Positions 1 to 6,245 of a DNA stretch of 18,609 nt are shown one piece after another. Every line of letters begins with the position of its first letter. Positions within the stretch are counted from its first letter, which is position 1. The position numbers and the translations under genes were made by a program. The DNA is from DASYUM01 sp036001225. Its GTDB lineage: Bacteria > Methylomirabilota > Methylomirabilia > Rokubacteriales > DASRDR01. The DNA lies in the NCBI GenBank assembly GCA_036001225.1, contig DASYUM010000107.1, positions 1 through 18,609 of the forward strand, read 5' to 3'. The notes beneath the pieces were generated by a model that was not told where the DNA came from, did no database searches, and saw only the letters and a list, made by a program, of their open reading frames with translations.

Positions 1-1
1 C

Positions 2-286
2 CCGGCGGCCCGCTTCTGGTACGTCACCCTGCCGATGCTCAAGCCGGTCCTGGCCATCGTGGTCCTCTTCTCGACGATCTTCACCTTCAGCGACTTCAAC
101 ATCGTGTACGTGCTGACCCACGGCGGCCCCATCAACTCCACCCACCTGTTCGCCACGCTGGCCCGCCAGATCGGACTCGAAAGCGGGCGCATCGGCGAGG
201 GTGCGGCTATCTCGCTCTATCTCTTCCCGATGCTGGCGATCGTGGTGTGGGCCCAGCTGCGCTTCGTCCGCCGGCAGGTCTACTGA
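2..286 (+). CDS. Sugar-type ABC transporter permease, C-terminal part (MalF/UgpA-like)
   Basis: Only the last 94 codons are in the window; the frame is open from base 2. The piece begins with the end of the cytoplasmic EAA loop (a WYVTLPML segment), followed by a membrane helix, the periplasmic segment with THGGP that is typical of MalF/UgpA-type permeases, and a final helix ending in RFVRRQVY. In this family the protein forms one half of the membrane channel of a binding-protein-dependent carbohydrate importer. Its TGA stop overlaps the ATG of the next permease (TGATG), so the two are translationally coupled and presumably form a heterodimer. The substrate cannot be told from this fragment. 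Confidence 0.9.
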   Translation, partial: PAARFWYVTLPMLKPVLAIVVLFSTIFTFSDFNIVYVLTHGGPINSTHLFATLARQIGLESGRIGEGAAISLYLFPMLAIVVWAQLRFVRRQVY

Positions 287-1125
287 TGGGCCGGCGGCGG
301 CTGGCCTGGAAGGTGGCGGCCCACCTGCTGCTGCTCCCCTTCCTCGTCTTCGCGCTCTTCCCCTTCTATCACATGCTCCTCACCTCGCTGAAGAAGGACC
401 GGGAGCTCTACGATCGCCATGCGGTCCCCCTGCTGATCCGGCAAGGGCCGACGCTCGACCACTACACCAAGCTCTTGTGGGAAACCGCGTTCTTGACCTG
501 GACCAAGAACAGCCTGCTGATCACGCTGCTCGCCACCACGCTGTCGGTCGTCATCGGCACGGTGGCCGCCTACGCGCTGGCCCGCCTCCGCTTCTTCGCG
601 GTCTCGAGCTTCGGGACCGGGATCTTCGTCACCTACCTGGTGCCGACGTCGCTGCTCTTCCTGCCCCTGGCCCAGGTCGTGAACTGGCTGGGCCTGGGCG
701 ACTCCAAGTGGGCGCTGGTGGTGACCTACCCGACCTTCCTGGTCCCCTTCTGCACCTGGCTCCTCATGGGCTATTTCCGCACGGTGCCCAAGGAAGTGGA
801 GGAGTGCGCGCTGGTGGACGGCGCCACCCGGATCCAGGCGCTCACCCGGATCGTGCTGCCGATCGCCGTCCCCGGCCTGGTCTGCGCCATCCTGTTCGCC
901 TTCACGCTCTCCTGGAACGAATTCATCTACGCGCTGACGTTTACCTCATCCTCGGAGGAGATCACAGCCAGCGTCGGGGTCACCAGCGAGCTGATCCGGG
1001 GGGACATCTATTTCTGGGGACCGCTCATGGCGGGGGCCATGCTCGGCTCCGTCCCCATCGTGATCCTCTACGTTTTCTTCCTCGACTACTACGTCTCCGG
1101 CCTCACCGCCGGCGCGGTGAAGTGA
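286..1125 (+). CDS. Sugar-type ABC transporter permease (MalG/UgpE-like)
   Basis: This 279-residue inner-membrane permease is of normal length for the MalG family. It has an N-terminal helix, a long periplasmic loop, then about five more helices. The EAA loop that docks on the ATPase lies at about residues 167-197 (VPKEVEECALVDGATR followed by LPIAVPG). I chose the ATG at 286 because it overlaps the stop of the preceding permease; an in-frame ATG at 247 would lie inside that gene. The importer's ATPase and binding protein are not in the window and are probably upstream. Sugar or polyol uptake is known for the family; the true substrate is open. Confidence 0.93.
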   Translation: MGRRRLAWKVAAHLLLLPFLVFALFPFYHMLLTSLKKDRELYDRHAVPLLIRQGPTLDHYTKLLWETAFLTWTKNSLLITLLATTLSVVIGTVAAYALARLRFFAVSSFGTGIFVTYLVPTSLLFLPLAQVVNWLGLGDSKWALVVTYPTFLVPFCTWLLMGYFRTVPKEVEECALVDGATRIQALTRIVLPIAVPGLVCAILFAFTLSWNEFIYALTFTSSSEEITASVGVTSELIRGDIYFWGPLMAGAMLGSVPIVILYVFFLDYYVSGLTAGAVK

Positions 1126-1139
1126 CAGAGGGGGCTGGC

Positions 1140-2255
1140 ATGGCGGCGCTCGGGTTTCCGGTCGTGGACGCCGACGGGCACGTCGAGGAAGCGGCGGTGG
1201 ACTGGGTGAAGCGGGTCGGCGAGGAGTGGGGCGACTGGGCCCCGCGTTACATCTCCGACGGCCACTTCGAGTCCGGCCAGCGCCGCTTCGTCATCGAGGG
1301 CAAGGTCTTCCCGCGCTGGGAGGACAAGTGGGGGAAGGCCAGCCGGCCCATCCGGGTGCACAAGCCGGCGCACCACTGGACCGATCGCCCCGGGATGACC
1401 GACCCCGCGGCCCGCCTCACCGACATGGACACCGAGGGGATCGACGTGGCCGTCCTCTTCGGGGGCGCGCTGTCATCGGCGGCCATCGGGCTGGTCGAGA
1501 ATCCGAAGCTGGCCCTGGCCACCTGCCGGGCCTACAACGACTGGCTGGCCGAGTACTGCGCGGCGGCGCCCGATCGGCTCAAGGGCGTGGCCGCCGTCCC
1601 CTTCCAGGACCCGGCGACGGCCGCCGCCGAGCTGCGGCGGGCCGTCCGCGAGCTGGGGCTGGTGGCCGTCCGCGTCCCGACCTGGCCGGAGGGGACCAAC
1701 CCCGGCGACGAGCGCTTCTGGCCGATCTACGAGGCGGCCGAGGAGCTCGGCGTGCCGGCCTGCATCCACCTGCTGAGCGCGCGCACGGTGACGGCCGACC
1801 GCTTCGACAACTTCTACCTCAAGCACGTCTTCTACGGCGCCGACGTCTTCATGAGCTTCGCCGGCCTCGTGTGCGGCGGCGTCCTCGACCGGTTCCCCGC
1901 CCTGCGAGTCGGCGTCTTCGAAGCCGGCTGCGGCTGGATCCCGTACCTGATGGAGCGCCTCCACGAGCACTGGGAGCTGTTTTCCGACCAGCTGCCCCGC
2001 GTCCGGCGCGATCCGGCCGAGCACCTGGCTTCGGAGCGCTGCTTTTACACCTTCGAGCCCGAGGAGAAGCTGGTTCCGCTCGTCGCCGACATGGTGGGCG
2101 CCGGCCGGCTGATGTACGCCTCCGACTACGCCCACTTCGACTGCATGTGCCCCGATTCGGTGAAGACGATTGCCGATCGGGACGACCTCGGCGACGAGCT
2201 GAAGCGCCAGCTCCTCGGCGCCAACGCAGCCCGGCTGTTCAACCTGAAGGTCTAG
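1140..2255 (+). CDS. Metal-dependent amidohydrolase (amidohydrolase_2 family)
   Basis: This 371-residue TIM-barrel hydrolase or decarboxylase belongs to the family that includes ACMSD and many aromatic-acid decarboxylases. Visible signatures are the N-terminal DADGH metal motif (D10, D12, H14), a histidine ending a strand at H210 (PACIH), the FEAGCGWIPYLMERL block at about 260-274, and the ASDYAHFD motif with the metal-binding aspartate D329. The ATG at 1140 has a good ribosome site (AGAGGGGG ending 5 nt before it). An in-frame GTG at 1122, overlapping the permease stop, is a possible alternative start. It is probably cotranscribed with the permeases and may process the imported compound or a derivative; that role is an inference. 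Confidence 0.9.
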   Translation: MAALGFPVVDADGHVEEAAVDWVKRVGEEWGDWAPRYISDGHFESGQRRFVIEGKVFPRWEDKWGKASRPIRVHKPAHHWTDRPGMTDPAARLTDMDTEGIDVAVLFGGALSSAAIGLVENPKLALATCRAYNDWLAEYCAAAPDRLKGVAAVPFQDPATAAAELRRAVRELGLVAVRVPTWPEGTNPGDERFWPIYEAAEELGVPACIHLLSARTVTADRFDNFYLKHVFYGADVFMSFAGLVCGGVLDRFPALRVGVFEAGCGWIPYLMERLHEHWELFSDQLPRVRRDPAEHLASERCFYTFEPEEKLVPLVADMVGAGRLMYASDYAHFDCMCPDSVKTIADRDDLGDELKRQLLGANAARLFNLKV

Positions 2256-2287
2256 ACCGTCAGCGGGCCCGAGGCCCCCTCCTGCGC

Positions 2288-2758
2288 ATGTCGGCCGGCG
2301 ATGCGGAATCGGCTGGCGTCGTCGCGCCGCCGCCGTTGGTCTATCTCGTTCCGTTGGTCCTTGGCCTGCTGATACAGCGATTCTATCCAGTGGCGATTCT
2401 TCCCTCGGGGGTCGCGCGCGTGCTCGGGATCGCGCTCCTGGCCGGCTGGGTGATCGTTTCCCTGCCGGCTATCCTGGCGCTCCGCCGGGCCGGGACCAGC
2501 GTCAACCCCGCCCGGCCCACGACCGCGCTCGTGACCTGGGGACCGTACCGGGTCACGCGAAACCCGCTATATGTTGGCCTGACCATGCTGTATCTGGGCC
2601 TGACCGCCTGGTTCAATGCGCTGTGGCCGCTGCTCCTGCTGCCGATCGTTCTCGTGGTCATGCAGCGCGGGGTGATCGTCCGGGAAGAACGCTACCTCGA
2701 GAGGAAGTTCGGCGAGGAGTACCGGCGTTACAAGGCGCGTGTGCGCCGCTGGCTCTAG
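2288..2758 (+). CDS. Isoprenylcysteine carboxyl methyltransferase family membrane protein
   Basis: This 156-residue protein has three or four hydrophobic helices and the hallmark C-terminal methyltransferase region: GPYRVTRNPLYVG at residues 85-97 (SAM-binding RNP motif) and EERYLERKFGEEYRRYKARVRRW near the end (about 133-155). Bacterial members of this ICMT/PEMT-like family are membrane-bound SAM-dependent methyltransferases, mostly of unknown substrate. It lies 32 nt after the amidohydrolase, and its ribosome site is weak. A palindromic repeat begins four bases after its stop codon. Function beyond methyl transfer cannot be assigned. Confidence 0.87.
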   Translation: MSAGDAESAGVVAPPPLVYLVPLVLGLLIQRFYPVAILPSGVARVLGIALLAGWVIVSLPAILALRRAGTSVNPARPTTALVTWGPYRVTRNPLYVGLTMLYLGLTAWFNALWPLLLLPIVLVVMQRGVIVREERYLERKFGEEYRRYKARVRRWL

Positions 2759-2762
2759 TTCT

Positions 2763-2839
2763 TCGGAGGGGGCCTCGCCGGCCCCCTCCGAGACCTCCCC
2801 CAGGAAAATTGCGGCGGCGAAGCCGCCGCTCGGAGCGGA
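2763..2839 (+). repeat. Palindromic intergenic repeat, copy 1 (short form)
   Basis: This holds two hairpins. The first is a perfect 12-bp stem (TCGGAGGGGGCC, 2763-2774, with its complement at 2780-2791; loop TCGCC). The second is a perfect 8-bp stem (GCGGCGGC, 2811-2818, with 2822-2829; loop GAA) followed by TCGGAGCGGA. The same two hairpins, in reverse orientation, occur at 6105-6241. It lies between two convergent genes, directly after the methyltransferase stop, so it could also act as a terminator, although no T tract follows. The remainder, 2840-2914, shows nothing recognisable. Confidence 0.8.
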
Positions 2840-2914
2840 CCACCATACGGTCGGCGATTCAGCTTCCGGCTACGCGCGATTATGCCGACGGGCTTCTAGC
2901 CCAGCGAGCGCGGA

Positions 2915-4603
2915 TCAGACCGGGCGGAGCACGCGGCCCGGCCCCGGGCCGTCGGCGGAATCGGGCAGCCGGCCGTTCTCGATCACCGGTCGGCCGTTGA
3001 CGAACGACCACACGATCCCGCTCGCCCGCTGGACGAGGCGGGGGCCGCCGTCGGGCAGGTCGTGAACCAGCTCGGGCGGGTGGTCGGCGATCGTGGCCGG
3101 GTCGAAGACGACCACGTCGGCGGCCAGGCCGGGCGCCAGGCGGCCGCGGTCGGGGAAGCCGAACAGCGCGGCCGGCACGGCGGTGATCCGCCGCACCGCC
3201 TCCTCCAGCGACAGCGCCTTCCGCTCCCGCACCCAGTGGCCGAGGAGCCGGCTCGTCTGCCCGGCCTCGCAGAAGAGCGTGAGGTGGGCACCGGCATCGG
3301 AGAGCCCCAGCAGCACGAGCGGATGGGCGAAGATCTCGGCGACCGCCGCCGCGTCGGTGTTGACGATCGCCACCGTGAACTGGGTCTTGAGGTCGTCGTC
3401 GAGCGCGAGGTCGAAGAAGGCGTCGACGATCTCCTTCCCCGTGGTGCGGGCGACGTCCGCGACGGTCCGCCCCACGAACTGCCCGAGGGCCGGCGAGCGC
3501 ACGGCGTGGACGCGAAGCGGCGAAGCGTCTCCGGTGAAGAGAGGCGAGCGTCCGACCGTCGCGCGGAACTCCTCGCGGAACCCGGGGTCCCTGAAGAGCA
3601 CCCGCCAGTCGCTGACCGCGGTCTCCATGACCCGCCGCCACACCGGGAACCGGTAGAACACGAACGGCCCGGTGAGGTCGAAGGTCGCCGTGAGCGGCGA
3701 GCAGGTGCCCTGGGGATAGACGCGCAACCCGTCCCGGTGGAGCGCCTCGACGCGAGCGAGCACTTCGCGGTGCTCATCGGGGCGCAGGGGGTTGTGGCGG
3801 ATCGAGACGAGCGTGACCGGCCGGCCGCTGGCGCGGGCCAGCTCGGCGAACCGGTCGATCTCCGCGACCCGATCGGCGCGGCTGCCGCCGATCGTGAGTT
3901 CGAGGATGCCGTGGCCGCTCGCTCCCATCGCCGCCACCAGCCGGGTCAGCTCCGCCTCGTCGGCGAGCCGGCTCGGCACCGGGCGGCCCCGGTCGCCGAC
4001 GTGGTTGGTGTTGGCCGACGAGGAGAGGCCCACCGCCCCGTCGGCCATCGCCGCCTGCACGAGCCCCGCCATCCGCGCGACCTCGGGCTCGCTCGCCGCC
4101 CGCTCCCAGGCGGCGGCGCCCATCACGTACTGCCGGAGGGCGGAGTGGCCGACCAGCGCGCCGACGTTGACCCGGAGGCCGGCGCGGTCGAGGGTGGCGA
4201 GGTATTCGCCGAAACTCTCGAACTCCCAGCGGATGCCCCGGCGCATCGCCTCCAGCGACATGCCCTCGACGTACTGGAGCATCCGCATCATCGTCTCGCG
4301 GTCGGCCGGCCGGCAGGGCGCGAGCGTGAACCCGCAGTTCCCGGTGACGATCGTGGTGACGCCGTGCCAGGACGAGCAGGAGGCGAGCGGGTCCCAGAGG
4401 AGCTGGGCGTCGTAGTGGGTGTGGGGGTCGATGAAGCCGGGGGCCACGGCCAGCCCCGCGGCGTCGATCTCGCGCCGGCCGCGGCCGGTGACGCGGCCGA
4501 CCTCGGCGACCCGGTCGCCGACGACCGCGACGTCGCCGGGATGGGCCGGCGCCCCCGTCCCGTCCACGAGGAGGCCGCCGCGGATCACGAGGTCAGGGGT
4601 CAT
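2915..4603 (-). CDS. N-acyl-D-amino-acid deacylase (D-aminoacylase, amidohydrolase_3 family)
   Basis: This 562-residue zinc hydrolase would remove the acyl group from N-acyl-D-amino acids. It has the HTHYD metal motif (H61, H63) after PGFIDP, the TGNCG motif whose C90 corresponds to the bridging cysteine ligand of known D-aminoacylases, the GLSSSANTNHVG segment (H201), and SDAGAH with the catalytic aspartate D436. The C-terminal strand region ends with the VNGRPVIENGRLP block common to this superfamily. The ATG at 4603 overlaps the stop of the SelW-like gene (ATGA), so translation is probably coupled. Related dihydroorotase- or hydantoinase-like activities are possible, but C90 and the long length favour D-aminoacylase. 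Confidence 0.9.
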   Translation of the reverse strand: MTPDLVIRGGLLVDGTGAPAHPGDVAVVGDRVAEVGRVTGRGRREIDAAGLAVAPGFIDPHTHYDAQLLWDPLASCSSWHGVTTIVTGNCGFTLAPCRPADRETMMRMLQYVEGMSLEAMRRGIRWEFESFGEYLATLDRAGLRVNVGALVGHSALRQYVMGAAAWERAASEPEVARMAGLVQAAMADGAVGLSSSANTNHVGDRGRPVPSRLADEAELTRLVAAMGASGHGILELTIGGSRADRVAEIDRFAELARASGRPVTLVSIRHNPLRPDEHREVLARVEALHRDGLRVYPQGTCSPLTATFDLTGPFVFYRFPVWRRVMETAVSDWRVLFRDPGFREEFRATVGRSPLFTGDASPLRVHAVRSPALGQFVGRTVADVARTTGKEIVDAFFDLALDDDLKTQFTVAIVNTDAAAVAEIFAHPLVLLGLSDAGAHLTLFCEAGQTSRLLGHWVRERKALSLEEAVRRITAVPAALFGFPDRGRLAPGLAADVVVFDPATIADHPPELVHDLPDGGPRLVQRASGIVWSFVNGRPVIENGRLPDSADGPGPGRVLRPV

Positions 4604-4818
4604 CGGATGCGGGCGAGGATCGCGTCGTCCGTCGCGGGCCCCGTCTCCTGCTTCTTCGAGTAGACGAGGCGGCCGTCCACGTAGAGGTCCAGGGCCTGCA
4701 ATCCTCCGATGCGGATCCGAGGGCGCACCCCGAACCGGCTCTCGATCGCTCTCGCCAGGCGCCCGGCCTGGGCCCGTGTCCCGGGTCAGACGAGTCAGCG
4801 CCGGATCTCGAACTCCAC
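4600..4818 (-). CDS. SelT/SelW/SelH (Rdx) family selenoprotein with a UxxU motif (two in-frame TGA)
   Basis: Reading from GTG 4818 gives 72 codons ending at TGA 4602-4600, with two in-frame TGA codons at 4797-4795 and 4788-4786. Read as Sec, the start is MEFEIRRULVUPGTRAQAG, so both TGA fall at the two redox positions of the family (normally CxxC or CxxU after a VEIEYC-like strand). Downstream are LARAIESRFG, then LYVDGRLVYSKKQETG and DDAILARIR, the typical SelW C-terminal pattern. The helix starts one residue later than in most relatives. GTG lies 2 nt after the ACT gene stop, with GGAG 10 nt upstream, and the end overlaps the deacylase ATG. No other frame hides a CxxC. The family is thought to be thioredoxin-like redox proteins. 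A decayed gene is the alternative, but the exact TGA placement argues against it. Confidence 0.78.
4755..4771 (-). promoter_or_regulatory. Bacterial SECIS-like hairpin inside the SelW gene
   Basis: On the minus strand a perfect 6-bp stem (CCAGGC with GCCTGG) closes a 5-nt loop CGGGC with guanines at positions 2-4. The loop begins 20 nt after the second TGA and 29 nt after the first. This fits the usual geometry of bacterial SECIS elements, which lie in the coding region just after the UGA and carry a G near the top of the loop to bind SelB. GC-rich DNA forms such hairpins readily, so this is supporting evidence, not proof. Confidence 0.45.
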
Positions 4819-4820
4819 GA

Positions 4821-5234
4821 TCAGGAAGCTCCGAGCGCTTTGGCCGCTCGGTTGACGTCGCGCGGCTTGACCCACATGATCGCTCCGAAGCGCCCGGCGC
4901 CCGCCACCACCGCGTCGGTCGCCGTCACGTTGACCTTGGCCGCCGCCAGTTTGCCCAGCAGCTCGGCGCAGATGCCGGTCCGGTCGTCGCCCTCGATGAG
5001 GAAGGCCACCTTGGGCCCCGTGACCTTCCACTTCGCCCGGCGGGCCGCCGCCCGGAACGTCTCCGGATCTTCCGGCACGAAGTCGAGCTGGGCGCGCTTG
5101 CCGACCGGGAAGCCCGAAAAAGCCAGGAGGTTCACCCCGGCGTCGCGGAGAACCTGGAGCGCCCTCGCCCCCTCACCCGCCTTGTCGGGAGCCATGATGT
5201 AGAAGTACTGCACCCGCCGGACCGTCTCCGCCAT
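4821..5234 (-). CDS. Tandem ACT-domain protein
   Basis: This 137-residue soluble protein appears to contain two ACT-like modules, about residues 8-69 and 74-136. The second has the clear ACT pattern: a VAFLIEGDDRTGICAELLGKLA strand-helix followed by VNVTATDAV and a GAIMWV strand. The first begins YFYIMAPDKAGEGARALQVL. ACT domains bind amino acids or other small ligands and regulate enzymes or transcription; no catalytic domain is attached. GGAGGG lies just upstream of the ATG, and a promoter-like pair is seen at 5286-5314. It leads the ACT-SelW-deacylase operon, which suggests a regulatory or sensing role in amino acid metabolism; the ligand is unknown. Confidence 0.85.
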   Translation of the reverse strand: MAETVRRVQYFYIMAPDKAGEGARALQVLRDAGVNLLAFSGFPVGKRAQLDFVPEDPETFRAAARRAKWKVTGPKVAFLIEGDDRTGICAELLGKLAAAKVNVTATDAVVAGAGRFGAIMWVKPRDVNRAAKALGAS

Positions 5235-5285
5235 CGCACCCTCCCTCCGCCGCCTCTTGGTGAACCGCTCGTCGAGTCGGGCCTC

Positions 5286-5314
5286 ACCGTAAGCCAGCGC
5301 CGGGCGGCCGTCAA
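5286..5314 (-). promoter_or_regulatory. Sigma70-type promoter for the ACT-SelW-deacylase operon
   Basis: On the minus strand, TTGACG (5314-5309) and TACGGT (5291-5286) are separated by exactly 17 bp. The predicted start is near 5279, giving a leader of about 45 nt to the ACT gene ATG. The -35 box lies in a near-palindrome centred on GTCAA (+ strand), which recurs at the livK promoter. Confidence 0.5.
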
Positions 5315-5331
5315 GGCCCGGGACCCCCCTG

Positions 5332-5340
5332 TGCTATGCT
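5332..5340 (+). promoter_or_regulatory. Extended -10 promoter element for the dipeptidase gene
   Basis: TGCTATGCT fits an extended -10 box (TGn followed by TATGCT at 5335-5340). No convincing -35 box is seen. The predicted start, about 5347, is next to the GTG at 5348, implying a leaderless mRNA. This also explains why no ribosome site precedes the gene. Confidence 0.4.
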
Positions 5341-5347
5341 CGCGCCC

Positions 5348-6037
5348 GTGCGCGTGCTGCTCATCAGCAACTCCGGCCGCCCGTACCTCGAGCACTGTGA
5401 GCAGGCAGTGGTCACCTTCCTCGGTGCGGCCCGGCGCGTCGCCTTCGTCAGCGCCGCCGCCCTGAAGGACGAGGCCACCTACTACGAGATCGCGCGCGCC
5501 GCGCTCGCCGGTACGTCGGGCGCATTGACCGTGGACCATCTCCGGTGGGATGCCGACTACCGGCCGGCCCTGGCCGCCGCCCAGGCGGTCTTCGTGGGCG
5601 GCGGGAACACCTACGCGCTCCTGAAGCGTCTCCGCGAGTCCGGGCTGCTCGACGCGGTCCGCGAGCGCGTGCGCGCCGGGTTGCCTTATCTGGGTAGCAG
5701 CGCCGGCGCCAACGTCGCCGGGCCCAACATCCTGACCACCAACGACTGGAACGTGGTCGGGCTCTCCACTTTCACCGCACTCGGCCTCGTCGCCTTCAAC
5801 GTGAACCCGCACTACCGGGAGACCGATCCGGCGATGGCGCCGGGGAGCGAAACGCGCGACGAGCGGATCGCCGAGTACCTGCTGGTCAACGCCAACCCCG
5901 TCGTCGGGATCGAAGAGGGCACCCTCGTCCGCGTCGAGGACGGCGTGGCGACCGTCTGGGGTCGCGGGCGGGTCAAGATGTTCGTCGCCGGGCGCGAGCC
6001 TCGCTGGATCCCGGCCGGAGAGCGCCTGCCGCTCTGA
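5348..6037 (+). CDS. pepE: Dipeptidase E (peptidase family S51)
   Basis: This 229-residue cytoplasmic serine peptidase of the class I glutamine amidotransferase fold hydrolyses N-terminal aspartyl dipeptides in its best-studied members. The start MRVLLISNS matches the Salmonella PepE N-terminus in spacing. It has the GGGNTYALL glycine loop, the nucleophile elbow GSSAGAN (S118), the TTND aspartate D133 and the NPHY histidine H155, which together make the Ser-Asp-His triad. I chose GTG 5348 over the in-frame ATG 5336 because the latter overlaps a good -10 box and would add four residues absent from relatives. It is a single-gene unit convergent with the helicase. Confidence 0.9.
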   Translation: MRVLLISNSGRPYLEHCEQAVVTFLGAARRVAFVSAAALKDEATYYEIARAALAGTSGALTVDHLRWDADYRPALAAAQAVFVGGGNTYALLKRLRESGLLDAVRERVRAGLPYLGSSAGANVAGPNILTTNDWNVVGLSTFTALGLVAFNVNPHYRETDPAMAPGSETRDERIAEYLLVNANPVVGIEEGTLVRVEDGVATVWGRGRVKMFVAGREPRWIPAGERLPL

Positions 6038-6104
6038 CCCGCACCACCGGTGTTTTCGGACTGAGCGGGCGCAGCGTGACGCTCGACCACCACGCGTAGG
6101 ATGT

Positions 6105-6241
6105 TCCGCTCCGAGCGGCGGCTTTGCCGCCGCAACTTTTGGGTTCGCGCGCCTCGGACGGCGGGGCCCCAGCCCCGCGACGTCCTACGGCGCGCCTTTC
6201 CTGGGGGGGTCTCGGAGGGGGCCGTCGAGGCCCCCTCCGAG
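6105..6241 (-). repeat. Palindromic intergenic repeat, copy 2 (long form, inverted)
   Basis: On the minus strand this begins just after the helicase stop with a 13-bp stem (6241-6229 with 6223-6211), then GACCCCCCCAGGAAA as in copy 1, and ends with the same 8-bp GCGGCGGC stem (6133-6126 with 6122-6115; loop AAA) and TCGGAGCGGA. Between them, unlike copy 1, is a third nested palindrome at 6147-6195: outer GCGCGCC/GGCGCGC, middle GGACG/CGTCC, inner GCGGGGC/GCCCCGC. The other intergenic bases, 6038-6104, hold nothing recognisable. Confidence 0.8.
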
Positions 6242-6245
6242 ATCG

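Noticed and set aside
1122..1139. GTG 1122 as start of the amidohydrolase
   Set aside because: It overlaps the permease stop and is possible, but ATG 1140 has the better ribosome site and starts close to the first conserved strand.
3062..4663. Long plus-strand open frame of 533 codons over the deacylase
   Set aside because: It is antisense to the deacylase, whose zinc-hydrolase motifs are intact; the translation is Arg/Gly/Pro-rich with no family pattern. It is a by-product of high GC content.
4600..4818. The SelW-like frame as a simple pseudogene or a frameshifted CxxC gene
   Set aside because: The other two frames across 4786-4800 contain no cysteine pair, the only interruptions are TGA at the two redox codons, and start and end fit the neighbours precisely. 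Kept open as the main alternative, but less likely.
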